This document shows positions 17,055 through 25,363 of a stretch of 64,000 bases of DNA, piece by piece. Location: positions 496,001 to 560,000 of the forward strand of contig NZ_CP061169.1 in NCBI RefSeq assembly GCF_011751765.2, in the 5' to 3' direction. This DNA comes from Paramicrobacterium chengjingii (GTDB lineage: Bacteria > Actinomycetota > Actinomycetes > Actinomycetales > Microbacteriaceae). Under the pieces are notes generated by a model. That model was not told where the DNA came from. It saw nothing but the letters and a program-made list of their open reading frames with translations, and did not search any database. Made by a program: the position numbers and the translations under genes. Numbering within the stretch: position 1 is the first letter of the stretch; each line of letters begins with the position of its first letter.

Positions 17055-17213
17055 GTGGATCGCGTCGTTGGGGTCGATCAACGCGGAGTGCTTCGCCCGA
17101 ACGATCTGCCCGGCGGTTTTGAGCTAACAGTCGGCACGCTCGTTGCCGCTCTCTTGTCGGTGGTCATCCCTGTCTTGTTCGAACCCCTTGGAGTTGCCCT
17201 CTTCAGCATGTAG
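17055..17213 (+). pseudogene. Short hydrophobic ORF, possible gene remnant
   Basis: A 52-residue frame from GTG 17055 ends in a membrane-like segment, TVGTLVAALLSVVIPVLFEP. The frame is open upstream as far as about 16950 but has no start codon with a ribosome site. It may be the tail of a decayed membrane protein gene; it could also be chance. Confidence 0.25.
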
Positions 17214-17257
17214 AGAACTTGAACGGGTCGTCTGCAACGACAGTAGACGAAAAAACG

Positions 17258-17356
17258 GTGAGTACGACGGTGGATATCGCCCTCATTGTTGTAATCGTCG
17301 GCTTCACGGTGTTTCGTCGACTAGCGGGGAACCGGCCGAGGGAGCAGACTGGCTAG
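17258..17356 (+). CDS. Possible 32-residue single-span membrane peptide
   Basis: GTG 17258 opens a frame for 32 residues with a hydrophobic core (DIALIVVIVGFTVF) followed by a basic and polar tail. Its TAG touches the ATG of the GNAT gene (17357), so the two could be translationally coupled. No good Shine-Dalgarno is seen. It may be a real tiny membrane protein, a leader peptide, or a fragment of the decayed region. Confidence 0.3.
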   Translation: MSTTVDIALIVVIVGFTVFRRLAGNRPREQTG

Positions 17357-17845
17357 ATGCTGATTCGCGACGCTTCCACCGCCGATTGGCCTGCCATCTG
17401 GCCATTCCTGCACAAGATCGTGGTGGCGGGAGACACATTCACTTACGACCCGGAATTGCGCGAGGAGGAGGCCGAGGCGATGTGGATGGCGAGACCACCG
17501 GGTCGCGTGGTCGTAGCTGAAGCGGACGGTGGCAACGTGGTCGGCACGGCGAGTATGTATGCAAATCGAGCTGGCCCTGGCGCCCATATTGCCAGCGCGA
17601 GCTACATGGTAGATCCAAGCCACCAGGGCACAGGGGTCGGGCGGGCGCTTGTTTCGGACTCGCTCCGCTGGGCACGAGCTCGAGGCTTCCAGGGCATGCA
17701 GTTCAATGCCGTTGCCCAGACCAACTCCTATGCAATCAGACTCTACGAGTCGCTCGGCTTCACCGTAATCGGAACAATTCCAGGCGGCTTTCGCCACCCC
17801 GTGGCCGGCGATGTGGGGCTCCACATCATGTTCTGCCCGCTTTGA
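17357..17845 (+). CDS. GNAT family N-acetyltransferase
   Basis: The 162-residue protein has the GNAT fold: N-terminal IRDASTADWPAIWPFL, strand-rich middle, and the acetyl-CoA pyrophosphate loop QGTGVGRAL at about residues 94-102, then AIRLYESLGF near the end. It transfers acetyl from acetyl-CoA to an amine on an unknown acceptor, perhaps a small molecule such as phosphinothricin-like compounds or an amino acid. The start ATG touches the preceding tiny ORF. Confidence 0.88.
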   Translation: MLIRDASTADWPAIWPFLHKIVVAGDTFTYDPELREEEAEAMWMARPPGRVVVAEADGGNVVGTASMYANRAGPGAHIASASYMVDPSHQGTGVGRALVSDSLRWARARGFQGMQFNAVAQTNSYAIRLYESLGFTVIGTIPGGFRHPVAGDVGLHIMFCPL

Positions 17846-17865
17846 TTGCGGCGGCTAACGGAAGC

Positions 17866-17881
17866 GCCCGCCGAGGCGGGC
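17866..17881 (+). terminator. Short GC-rich hairpin after the GNAT gene
   Basis: GCCCGCC (17866-17872) pairs with GGCGGGC (17875-17881), 20 bases after the stop codon. There is no T-tract. It is a plausible terminator for the GNAT gene. Confidence 0.45.
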
Positions 17882-18024
17882 CGCCGAGCCGCATTCACGC
17901 ATCGTCATCGATGCTGCGTGAGAGTCGCGCATCATGGCGTGACCCGTAGCTCGTGTGTGTGGGAGACACGGATTGGGCCGCGACCCAAGGTGACTCGGCT
18001 CAGAATCTTTCACGGTATTCAGTG

Positions 18025-18063
18025 TTGCTCAGTACCGGTACCTAGTGTTACTGTTTACCGGTA
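18025..18063 (+). promoter_or_regulatory. padR promoter with two ACCGGT operator palindromes
   Basis: TTGCTC (18025-18030) and TACTGT (18049-18054) form a candidate promoter with an 18-base spacer. GTACCGGTAC (18032-18041) lies in the spacer and TACCGGTA (18056-18063) at the expected transcription start, with centres 23 bases apart. Two like palindromes placed this way suggest autorepression by the PadR protein. Confidence 0.55.
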
Positions 18064-18096
18064 GTCAATGACACTGAGTAGCGCGAGGGATGGTTC

Positions 18097-18447
18097 ATGG
18101 GTAATCAGATGACCGAGATGCTGAAGGGCACGCTCGAAGGCATCGTTCTCACGGTTCTCACCGCGCGTTCCGCGTATGGGTATGAAATCACGGCCCAGTT
18201 GCGCGAGCGCGGCTTCTCCGATCTCGTCGAGGGGACCGTGTACGCGCTTCTCGTGCGGGTGGAACAGAAGGGCCTCGTTGACGTTGAGAAGGTTCCGTCT
18301 GAAAAGGGCCCACCGCGGAAGGTGTATTCGCTCAACGCGCAGGGGCGACGGCAGCGCGATGAGTTTTGGGGAACGTGGAACGCTCTGTCCGAACGGATCG
18401 AGCGGCTCCACTCTGACGTTGACCTCACACATGACAAAGGAGAATAA
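18097..18447 (+). CDS. PadR family transcriptional regulator
   Basis: The 116-residue protein is a small PadR repressor. The winged helix covers about residues 5-85, with GIVLTVLTARSAYGYEITAQL and the typical EGTVYALLVRVEQKGLVDVEK and PPRKVYSLNAQGRR. It starts at ATG 18097 behind GAGGGA. It heads an operon with DUF1048 and a DrrAB-type exporter, a common arrangement in which PadR represses the exporter genes until a toxic compound binds. Confidence 0.9.
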   Translation: MGNQMTEMLKGTLEGIVLTVLTARSAYGYEITAQLRERGFSDLVEGTVYALLVRVEQKGLVDVEKVPSEKGPPRKVYSLNAQGRRQRDEFWGTWNALSERIERLHSDVDLTHDKGE

Positions 18448-18449
18448 GC

Positions 18450-18818
18450 ATGGCCGCAAAGTGGATTGAAGCTCTGACGGGGTCACTCGAACAGAAGAAG
18501 CAGTACAGGCAAGCTCAAGCGCGCATCAAAGCACTGCCTGAGCCGTATTCCACAGCAGCGAACGCGTTCAACCGGTACTTCATGGTCTATGGAGGGGTTA
18601 CTGACGGCGACACGATTGTGCAGATGGTCCTTGACTCGGCCGATCTGTGGGAACGCGCTGCTGTCGACCGCACTTCTGTCAGCGACATCGTCGGGGAGGA
18701 TCCTGTCGATTTCGCCGAAACATTCGCCCAGGCATATGTCGGAAAGCAATGGATCGACAAGGAGCGTGCACGTCTGCTTGCTGCCGTCGACGAGGCGAAG
18801 CGGAGCGAGGGGCAATGA
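18450..18818 (+). CDS. DUF1048 family protein
   Basis: The 122-residue helical protein matches the DUF1048 pattern: WIEALTGSLEQKKQYRQAQARIKALP at the N-terminus and DIVGEDPVDFAETFAQAYVGKQWIDKER in the second half. It starts two bases after the padR stop and its stop overlaps the ABC ATPase start. Proteins of this family are regularly found with PadR and ABC exporters. The role is unknown. Confidence 0.85.
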   Translation: MAAKWIEALTGSLEQKKQYRQAQARIKALPEPYSTAANAFNRYFMVYGGVTDGDTIVQMVLDSADLWERAAVDRTSVSDIVGEDPVDFAETFAQAYVGKQWIDKERARLLAAVDEAKRSEGQ

Positions 18819-19624
18819 CGACAGAGGATGCCCGCAATATTGCGATCCGGGTGCGGGGTGTGACAAAGGCTTTCGCCGAAGTGCAGGTCTTACGCGGGGT
18901 CGACTTCGACGTCGAGGCAGGTACGATCTTCGCTCTTCTCGGTTCCAACGGTGCAGGCAAAACGACGCTCGTGCGAATTCTCTCGACGCTGCTGAAGGCA
19001 GATGCCGGCACGGCAGTCATCAATAACTGGGATGTCGTTTCGGCACCGGGCGGCGTGCGCGAATCGATCAGCCTGACGGGACAATTCTCGGCTGTTGACG
19101 AGATGCTCTCGGGACGAGAAAACCTGGAGTTGATTGCACGACTTCGTCATCTGAAGAACCCCGGTGCGATCGCCGACACCATGCTTGCTCGCTTCTCGCT
19201 CACGGATGCTGGAAGTCGCAAGGCTGCCGTGTACTCGGGCGGCATGCGACGACGTCTCGACATTGCCATGAGCCTGATCGGCGATCCGCCCGTTGTCTTT
19301 CTTGATGAGCCCACAAGCGGACTCGACCCGCAGGCGCGAATCGACGTGTGGCAGACGGTGAGAGAACTTGCGAAGCACGGAACGACCGTGTTGCTCACGA
19401 CCCAGTACCTCGATGAAGCAGAGAAGCTTGCAGACCGCATCGCAATCTTGCATCACGGCACGATCATTCAGAACGGCACTCTCGACGAACTCGAGAGACT
19501 CCTGCCGTCGACCACAGTCGAATACGTCGAGAAGCGACCATCCCTCGAAGATGTCTTCTTGGCTCTCGTCGACGACACCACGACGTCTGACGCCGGCACG
19601 GCCTCGGTGACGAAGGGATTCTGA
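18815..19624 (+). CDS. ABC exporter ATPase, DrrA type
   Basis: The 269-residue ATPase starts at ATG 18815, overlapping the preceding stop (ATGA). Walker A is GSNGAGKTT (about residues 47-55), the signature is YSGGMRRRLDIAMSL, Walker B is VVFLDEPTSGLDP and the switch His lies in LLTTQYLDEAEKLA, where Gln replaces the usual His of the H-loop region as in DrrA proteins. It powers export by the next gene product, probably of a drug-like compound. Confidence 0.92.
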   Translation: MTTEDARNIAIRVRGVTKAFAEVQVLRGVDFDVEAGTIFALLGSNGAGKTTLVRILSTLLKADAGTAVINNWDVVSAPGGVRESISLTGQFSAVDEMLSGRENLELIARLRHLKNPGAIADTMLARFSLTDAGSRKAAVYSGGMRRRLDIAMSLIGDPPVVFLDEPTSGLDPQARIDVWQTVRELAKHGTTVLLTTQYLDEAEKLADRIAILHHGTIIQNGTLDELERLLPSTTVEYVEKRPSLEDVFLALVDDTTTSDAGTASVTKGF

Positions 19625-20388
19625 TGACAACGCATGTTCTGAGCGACACTCGTGTTCTTACCGGAAGATCGCTTCGCCACATCCTTCGCAGCCCCGACAC
19701 GATTATCACCACAGCTGTCATCCCGATCGCGCTCATGCTCGTGTTTGTGTATGTGCTCGGTGGTGCGATCCACACAGGGGCCGATGTGTCGTACATCAAC
19801 TACATGCTTCCGGGAATTCTGCTCATCACGATCGCGTCTGGCATCGCCTACACCTCATACCGGCTGTTCCTCGACATGCAAGGCGGCATCTTCGAACGTT
19901 TCCAGTCGATGCCTATCGCCCGATCGAGCGTGCTCTGGGCCCACGTACTCACCTCAGTCGCCGCGAACCTCATCTCGATCGTGCTTGTGATCGGCGTAGC
20001 GCTGCTTATGGGGTTTCGCAGTCAGGCGCCCGTGCAGGCATGGATCGCCATCGCCGGCATCCTGATTCTCTTCACACTCACGCTGACCTGGGTTGCCGTG
20101 ATCGCCGGTCTCTCGGCAAAGAGCATCGATGGTGCAAGCGCGTTCAGCTATCCGCTCATCTTTCTGCCGTTCATCAGCTCTGCGTTCGTTCCGACGGAGT
20201 CCATGCCAGCGCCTATTGCTTGGTTCGCAGAAAACCAACCCGTGACGTCGATCGTGAACTCCATCCGGGCACTTTTTGCGCAGCAATCCCTCGGTTCAGA
20301 TATCTGGGTTGCTCTCGCCTGGCTCGTCGGCGTATTCGTCATCGCATATGCGCTCGCCATTGTGCTGTACCGCAGGAAGAGCCGGTAG
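19624..20388 (+). CDS. ABC-2 type exporter permease, DrrB type
   Basis: The 254-residue membrane protein starts at ATG 19624, overlapping the TGA of the ATPase gene. It has six hydrophobic segments and the ABC-2 signature in YPLIFLPFISSAFVPTESMPAPIAWFAENQPVT. With the ATPase it forms a daunorubicin-resistance-like exporter controlled by PadR. Confidence 0.9.
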   Translation: MTTHVLSDTRVLTGRSLRHILRSPDTIITTAVIPIALMLVFVYVLGGAIHTGADVSYINYMLPGILLITIASGIAYTSYRLFLDMQGGIFERFQSMPIARSSVLWAHVLTSVAANLISIVLVIGVALLMGFRSQAPVQAWIAIAGILILFTLTLTWVAVIAGLSAKSIDGASAFSYPLIFLPFISSAFVPTESMPAPIAWFAENQPVTSIVNSIRALFAQQSLGSDIWVALAWLVGVFVIAYALAIVLYRRKSR

Positions 20389-20413
20389 CGCGCTCGCAAC
20401 TTAGACTGACGCA

Positions 20414-21376
20414 ATGGAACATGCTCTCGACGCCGCCGAGCGTTGGATCTCTGACCGCGTTCGTGAGTGGTCGCCGACGCTGCGCGAGAGTCTCTCGAAG
20501 TGGCTTGAACCGCAGCTGGCGCTTGTGGGAGACGCCGAGTGGGGTGCGCAGATCAGGGACATGGTGAAGTTGCCCGTGGACGATCCGCGCGACTGGGCCA
20601 ATCGCCGCATCGAGCTGGCTGATGGCGAGTGGGCGATCGCCGGGATCCGGTTTCGCGGTCGTGACATCGAGAAGCCGTTCGTCGACATCATCGCCACCTC
20701 GGTGCCGCCCAGCGTTGAGGGGTTTCAACGGCTCGCTGAGGTGCTGCCGCACTATGCGGACTTCGCGCCGCTGTGCCTTCGCGTGAACGCCCCCGAGCCA
20801 GACACCCTCATATCTGCGCTCGCGTCCGTAGGCTCCGCGGCAGGGCACGCAGACGTTGACATGTGGATCGTGGCCGGTCGCGTGCGTGAACTGTCAGCGA
20901 GAGAGCCGAATGTCGATGCGCGCGTGTCGCTCGAGAAAATGAACCCGGATGCTGCGGCCAAACGTGCGGCCGAGATCTACGACGAGCTCGCGTCGTCGCG
21001 CACGGGCATCGTGGAATGGGCGACTCCCGAGGATGAGGAGTCGCTGGCGGCGTGCGCAGCGCAGGGGCTGCTCTTCGAAGTCACGGTAGACGGGGTCTCG
21101 GCGGGAATCACCGCACTCGCGCGGGACGATTCCTTCGGCCTGCGCGGCTGGTGCGTGCAGGAGATCTGCCTTGATCGCGTGCATCGTGGTCGAGGCTTCG
21201 GCCCGGTTGTTCTTTGCGATCTGGCGAGACGGCTTCCGAACCCCGACGATGTTCTCTGGGGGCACATCCATCCGGGCAACACGGCGTCGCTGCGCAATGC
21301 GTTCGCGGCGGGCCGTGAAATCGTCGGCGGTCAGCTGTGGTTCACGCCAGACGGCTACCCCGGCATGCCCGGCTGA
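20414..21376 (+). CDS. GNAT-like N-acetyltransferase, two-domain
   Basis: The 320-residue protein has a C-terminal GNAT domain (about residues 215-310) with EICLDRVHRGRGFGPVVLCDLARRL as the acetyl-CoA loop and HIHPGNTASLRNAFAAGRE after it. The N-terminal 200 residues are unlike known domains I can name. ATG 20414 lies six bases after TAGACT (20402-20407), consistent with a leaderless mRNA. The 3' end overlaps the convergent CPBP gene by 22 bases. The acceptor is unknown. Confidence 0.75.
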   Translation: MEHALDAAERWISDRVREWSPTLRESLSKWLEPQLALVGDAEWGAQIRDMVKLPVDDPRDWANRRIELADGEWAIAGIRFRGRDIEKPFVDIIATSVPPSVEGFQRLAEVLPHYADFAPLCLRVNAPEPDTLISALASVGSAAGHADVDMWIVAGRVRELSAREPNVDARVSLEKMNPDAAAKRAAEIYDELASSRTGIVEWATPEDEESLAACAAQGLLFEVTVDGVSAGITALARDDSFGLRGWCVQEICLDRVHRGRGFGPVVLCDLARRLPNPDDVLWGHIHPGNTASLRNAFAAGREIVGGQLWFTPDGYPGMPG

Positions 21377-22344
21377 CGGTCGGCGGTGGACGCGAGTGAG
21401 CGCGACTCGGGCACGTCTCGCGTGGAGGCGTGTGCGCCCCGCCGGAATTGCCACACGACGACTGCAGCATAGACGGCCATTGTCGCAATCGACACGACGA
21501 GGTCGATGGGGCCGAGTGACGTCACGTTGACGTCGCCGAGGCCGAGCGCGCCGAGACCGAACACAGCGAGATTGTTTACCACATGCAGCCCGATCGCAGC
21601 TTCGAGCCCACCGGTTCGTATCGTCAACCAGCCTGCCACGATGGCGAAAGCGGCGACGCTTGCCTGCCCGAGGGGATCATAGCCATGCGCGACGACGAAG
21701 ACGGGCACGGGAAGAAGAACGGAGAAGAGAGGATGCCGAAGCCAGCCTCCAACTGTCTGCATCAGGAATCCGCGAAACACATACTCCTCAGCCGCAGCCT
21801 GGAACGGCACGAGCAGAACCGCAATGACCAGCGCAGGCAGGGCGGTCGAGGCATCCACATGCTGAGTGAGAGGTTCGCCCTGCGCGGCAGATATCGCGAC
21901 AGTGATGCACTGCGCGATCGCGAAAACCGCGAACGCGACACGGAGGCTGCGCGTCAGCATCCGCCACCGCAGATGACCAGCGACAGACGAGAGCAACCCG
22001 ACAGGCTTGGTGCCGACGAGCAGCTGTGCGATGAAGAGCGAGGGCAGCAGGGCGATCAGCGACAGCAGCGTGACGGCGAGAACCAGGGGGTCGCTCACGT
22101 CGTGGGCGCTCGTGGCAAATGCGTCGGCGGCTGCCGCGAAGCCGGGGCTCAGCAGGGCAGCGACGCCCGCCCAGAGTAATGCGCCCAGCATGAAGGTTCC
22201 GTAGAACCCCGCTCCGACTCCGGCGACGAGGAGCGGTCGCCACCATCGATAAGAGCGTGCAGAGCGCGCAAGGCGGTGGTATTGCAGAGGAGAGGCGCCG
22301 TCGACAGCAGAATGGGCGGGCAATGCGTCTCGACTCGTTGTCAC
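21355..22344 (-). CDS. CPBP family intramembrane metalloprotease
   Basis: The 329-residue membrane protein has about eight hydrophobic segments and the CPBP (Abi) signature EEYVFRGFLM (EExxxR) near residue 195, then FVVAHGYDPLG and the later HVVNNLAVFGLG, which together carry the metal ligands. GTG 22344 is the family-length start, although GGAGG lies almost against it, so a start further in is possible. Members cleave prenylated or membrane-bound substrates or protect against bacteriocins; the substrate here is unknown. Confidence 0.82.
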   Translation of the reverse strand: MTTSRDALPAHSAVDGASPLQYHRLARSARSYRWWRPLLVAGVGAGFYGTFMLGALLWAGVAALLSPGFAAAADAFATSAHDVSDPLVLAVTLLSLIALLPSLFIAQLLVGTKPVGLLSSVAGHLRWRMLTRSLRVAFAVFAIAQCITVAISAAQGEPLTQHVDASTALPALVIAVLLVPFQAAAEEYVFRGFLMQTVGGWLRHPLFSVLLPVPVFVVAHGYDPLGQASVAAFAIVAGWLTIRTGGLEAAIGLHVVNNLAVFGLGALGLGDVNVTSLGPIDLVVSIATMAVYAAVVVWQFRRGAHASTRDVPESRSLASTADRQPGMPG

Positions 22345-22476
22345 CCCTCCAGTGTGGCTCTCGGGGCGCCCATTGTGCACCAGACGTGGGCGTTGTGTTT
22401 TTCGTCCCAAAGGATGACCCGAACGGTGCCATCGGCAGGACGCCGCGGCCGCAACGTCGCGGCTAGCATGAAGTCG

Positions 22477-23727
22477 ATGACCATGGATGCTGCTTTCCCC
22501 CGACTGCGCCGCCTGTGGAGCGGAACATGGCGGCTGCTCCTCGCGGTGGTCATGGGACTGTTCGCGTTTCTCGTGACATACGGCTCGATCATCGAAATAA
22601 AGCCTACGGGCGAGCTGAATAATGGTGCTTTGGGAATGCGGATGCTTGCCGATGTCGCCCTCGGTGTCGTCGCGCTCGTGCTGTATCCGTTCCGCCATCG
22701 TGCTCCACTGCTCATCGCTCTCGTCATCTGTGCCTCCACTGTCGTCTCGGCTCTGGCACTCGGCGCGTCGACGCTCGTCATCGCCTCGATATCCACGCGT
22801 CGCCGCGTGCGGGAGATCGTGCCCGTTGCGGTGTTGTCACTCGTGGCCGGAGTCATCGCAGAGATCACGTTGCCGCAGACCGAGGAACTGCCGCTGTGGG
22901 CCGTTGCGCTCATGTCCACCCTCTCCATCGGAGTGGTGGTCGTCACCGGCCTGTATATCGGCGGCCGACGCCAGCTTCATCGCAGTCTGTTTGAGCAGGT
23001 GCAGAGCGAGCGGCGTGAGCGCGCCGCCCACATTGAGCAGGCTCGGGCGAGCGAGCGCACCCGCATCGCACGCGAGATGCACGACACCCTGGCGCACCGC
23101 CTGTCGCTGGTCTCACTGCACGCGGGAGCCTTGGAGTTTCGCACTGATCTGTCGCACGAACAGGTCGCTCAGGCCGCGGCGACGGTGCGAGAGAACGCTC
23201 AGCTGGCCGGTGATGAGTTGCGGGCCGTTCTCGGGGTGTTGCGCGACCCTGAGAACGGAACGCTCGAGTCAACGGGGATGCTGCAGCCCTCGCTGCGAAA
23301 TCTCGACGAACTGCTCGCCGTGAGCGAGCGTGCGGGAAACCCGGTCGATCTGGTCGTCGACGCGGACGTCGATCCGCTCTGGCACGCGCCATCTGAGACG
23401 CTTAGCCGCACCGTTTTCCGGGTGATCCAGGAGGCCGTCACCAACGCCCGAAAACACGCTCCACACACGCGCGTGAACATCAGGGTGAGTGGCGAACCCG
23501 GCGAGTTCGTCACACTGACAATCAGAAACCCGATCGTGCGGGTCGGCTCCGACGCCGACGCTGTATGCGAGAACACCGCCGCAGAAATGCGTGCAGCGCC
23601 AGCATCCGGACTCGGTCTTGTGGGGCTGGCCGAGCGCGTGCGACTGGTCGGCGGCACACTCGAGCGGGATCCCGGTGCCTATGAGAATGTGTTCACTTTG
23701 AAAGTATGGTTTCCATGGAGCACATGA
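22477..23727 (+). CDS. Two-component sensor histidine kinase, NarL/DesK type
   Basis: The 416-residue kinase has four to five N-terminal transmembrane segments (to about residue 165), a HisKA_3 dimerisation helix with the phospho-acceptor His near residue 202 (TRIAREMHDTLAHRLSLV), and a HATPase domain (VFRVIQEAVTNARKHAPH, then GLGLVGLAERV). ATG 22477 lies seven bases after TAGCAT (22464-22469), fitting a leaderless start; ATG 22468 is the alternative. It overlaps the response regulator gene and should phosphorylate that protein. The stimulus is unknown but probably membrane-related. Confidence 0.9.
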   Translation: MTMDAAFPRLRRLWSGTWRLLLAVVMGLFAFLVTYGSIIEIKPTGELNNGALGMRMLADVALGVVALVLYPFRHRAPLLIALVICASTVVSALALGASTLVIASISTRRRVREIVPVAVLSLVAGVIAEITLPQTEELPLWAVALMSTLSIGVVVVTGLYIGGRRQLHRSLFEQVQSERRERAAHIEQARASERTRIAREMHDTLAHRLSLVSLHAGALEFRTDLSHEQVAQAAATVRENAQLAGDELRAVLGVLRDPENGTLESTGMLQPSLRNLDELLAVSERAGNPVDLVVDADVDPLWHAPSETLSRTVFRVIQEAVTNARKHAPHTRVNIRVSGEPGEFVTLTIRNPIVRVGSDADAVCENTAAEMRAAPASGLGLVGLAERVRLVGGTLERDPGAYENVFTLKVWFPWST

Positions 23728-24386
23728 CACGCGCGTATCGCGTAGCACTCGTCGATGATGAGCAGCTCGTCCGAGCCGGGCTGCGCCTCGTGCTCGAGGG
23801 CGACCCCGCCCTCACCGTCGTCGGCGAGGCATCTGACGGCAGGGAAGCACTTGACCTTGTGGCGCGCACCGATCCCGATGTCGTGCTCATGGACATTCGC
23901 ATGCCCCACATGAACGGCATCGCCGCTACCGAGCGGCTTCTTGCGGCGAATGCCGAGCGCACGGTCATCATTTTGACCACATTCGACACCGACGAGTTCA
24001 TGTATGAGGCGTTGAGGCGCGGAGCCCGCGGATTTCTGCTGAAAGACATGCCTCCGCGTGAACTCGTCGATGCGGTGCGTCGGGCTGCGGAGGGGGAGAG
24101 GATGCTGTCGCAGTCTGCGCTCTCATGGCTCATCGGCGAAGCAACCGGGCCGAACGCGCGGGGCGTGGTGGGGCCGCAGCTCGATTCGCTCACGGGGCGC
24201 GAGCGTGACATCGCCATCGGTGTGGCCAAGGGGCTGTCAAACGCCGAGATCGCCGCGGAGCTTTTTGTGAGCGTGACGACGGTGAAGACCCATGTGGGCC
24301 GCATTTTGGACAAGCTCGGCGCCGACAATCGTGTGCAGATCGCCAACGCGGTCAATGGCGCCCCGGGGCGTGGCTCGAGAGAGTAG
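23724..24386 (+). CDS. Two-component response regulator, NarL/LuxR family
   Basis: The 220-residue regulator starts at ATG 23724, overlapping the kinase TGA. The receiver domain has DDE near residue 10 and the phospho-acceptor Asp near residue 57 (VVLMDIRMP). The C-terminal LuxR helix-turn-helix is LTGRERDIAIGVAKGLSNAEIAAELFVSVTTVKTHV. It is the partner of the preceding kinase. Earlier in-frame ATGs at 23706 and 23715 lie inside the kinase gene and have no ribosome site. Confidence 0.92.
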   Translation: MTRAYRVALVDDEQLVRAGLRLVLEGDPALTVVGEASDGREALDLVARTDPDVVLMDIRMPHMNGIAATERLLAANAERTVIILTTFDTDEFMYEALRRGARGFLLKDMPPRELVDAVRRAAEGERMLSQSALSWLIGEATGPNARGVVGPQLDSLTGRERDIAIGVAKGLSNAEIAAELFVSVTTVKTHVGRILDKLGADNRVQIANAVNGAPGRGSRE

Positions 24387-24430
24387 CGAAGCGTGATGCC
24401 CTCAGCTTCGTCAAGCGACGAGCGCGCGGC

Positions 24431-25114
24431 TTAGAACAGGTCGGGTGACGGCGTCGATGCGTGACGGATCGAGACGTCTGCGTGACGGTCGAATCGGTAG
24501 CCGGCGCCCCGCACCGTGCGCACGATGTCTTCGTAGCGGCCGAGCTTCGAGCGCAGACGGCGCACATGAACGTCGATCGTACGCTCGTTGGGAACGTCAC
24601 CATCGTTAGCCGACCACAGAGCGTTGATGAGTTCCGTGCGCTCGACGGTGCGGCCTTCGCGCAGCACAAGGTACTGCAGCAGCTCGAACTCCTTGTAGGT
24701 GAGCGTCGCCGTCGCGTTGTCGAGCACGACGCGCTTGCGAGAGATGTCGATGACGACTCCCGCGTGTGCGCGATCGAGTTCTTCGTCTTCTTCGACGGGC
24801 TCTGCACTGTTGCGGGCGACGGCAGTCGGCTCCTGCAGTGCGAGTCGCACGACGTCGACGTCGCGGCCGCCGACTCCGGCTGGGGCCAGGGCGACTGCGG
24901 CATATGACTGCGCGGCGGGAGCAAGCTCCCCGATGGACTTCTTGACGGCCTCGACGATGGCGCCGAGAGAGGTGCCGGCAGCCCGAGCCGCTTCTTCATC
25001 GAGTCCGACGTAGAGGGCGAAACCGCGAGGCTCGGGAGAAGCGGGCACGGCGCGGAGTGCACGTGTGCGGTTCTCGGTGGGGGCGGCCTGCGGAAAAGCG
25101 GTTGCGAGTGACAT
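24431..25114 (-). CDS. Orphan winged-helix transcriptional regulator without a receiver domain
   Basis: The 227-residue protein starts at ATG 25114, seven bases after AAGGA. Residues about 130-215 form an OmpR-type winged helix (LTYKEFELLQYLVLREGRTVERTELINALW, then NERTIDVHVRRLRSKLG and VRGAGYRF). In place of a receiver domain the N-terminal 120 residues contain a different segment, FALYVGLDEEAARAAGTSLGAIVEAVKKSIGELAP, and an acidic linker. No phospho-acceptor Asp pattern is seen and no kinase is adjacent, since the NarL-type pair next door is complete. A cysteine-rich leader ORF and hairpins precede it. The signal it senses is unknown. Confidence 0.82.
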   Translation of the reverse strand: MSLATAFPQAAPTENRTRALRAVPASPEPRGFALYVGLDEEAARAAGTSLGAIVEAVKKSIGELAPAAQSYAAVALAPAGVGGRDVDVVRLALQEPTAVARNSAEPVEEDEELDRAHAGVVIDISRKRVVLDNATATLTYKEFELLQYLVLREGRTVERTELINALWSANDGDVPNERTIDVHVRRLRSKLGRYEDIVRTVRGAGYRFDRHADVSIRHASTPSPDLF

Positions 25115-25204
25115 GAAAGATCCTTTGCGATGATGAGTATGACCCACCCCAGGCCACACCGACGCTCGTCGGGGCAGGGGTGAGAAGTGTGTGGTGTCGA
25201 GGTG

Positions 25205-25225
25205 GCGGATGCTGACAGCATCCGC
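25205..25225 (-). promoter_or_regulatory. Hairpin in the leader between the cysteine-rich ORF and the winged-helix gene
   Basis: GCGGATGCTG (25205-25214) and CAGCATCCGC (25216-25225) are perfect inverted arms around one base, so the real loop will be a little larger. A second, smaller arm pair, CCGACG/CGTCGG, lies closer to the start codon. They could form a transcription attenuator, although no T-tract follows. Confidence 0.45.
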
Positions 25226-25251
25226 GGTGCGTGCGGCGTGAGGTCAGGGTG

Positions 25252-25356
25252 TTAGCGACACATTCGACAACACATGACAGCGGCGACGCCGGTCATCATC
25301 GACCCGGCATTCCCAGGGAACTCGACAGAGCTCAGGGGGCGCGTGCTGTGTGTCAT
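25252..25356 (-). CDS. Leaderless 34-residue leader peptide ending in CCRMCR
   Basis: ATG 25356 opens a 34-codon frame on the minus strand that ends VMCCRMCR-stop, with all three Cys as TGT. A perfect -35 TTGACA, an 18-base spacer, TTAGAT and seven bases place the transcription start on this ATG. The winged-helix gene begins 137 bases after its stop. Cysteine-rich leaderless upstream ORFs that act as cysteine-responsive attenuators are known from mycobacteria and other actinobacteria; this architecture matches, but those usually precede sulfur genes. Confidence 0.6.
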   Translation of the reverse strand: MTHSTRPLSSVEFPGNAGSMMTGVAAVMCCRMCR

Positions 25357-25363
25357 GACATCA

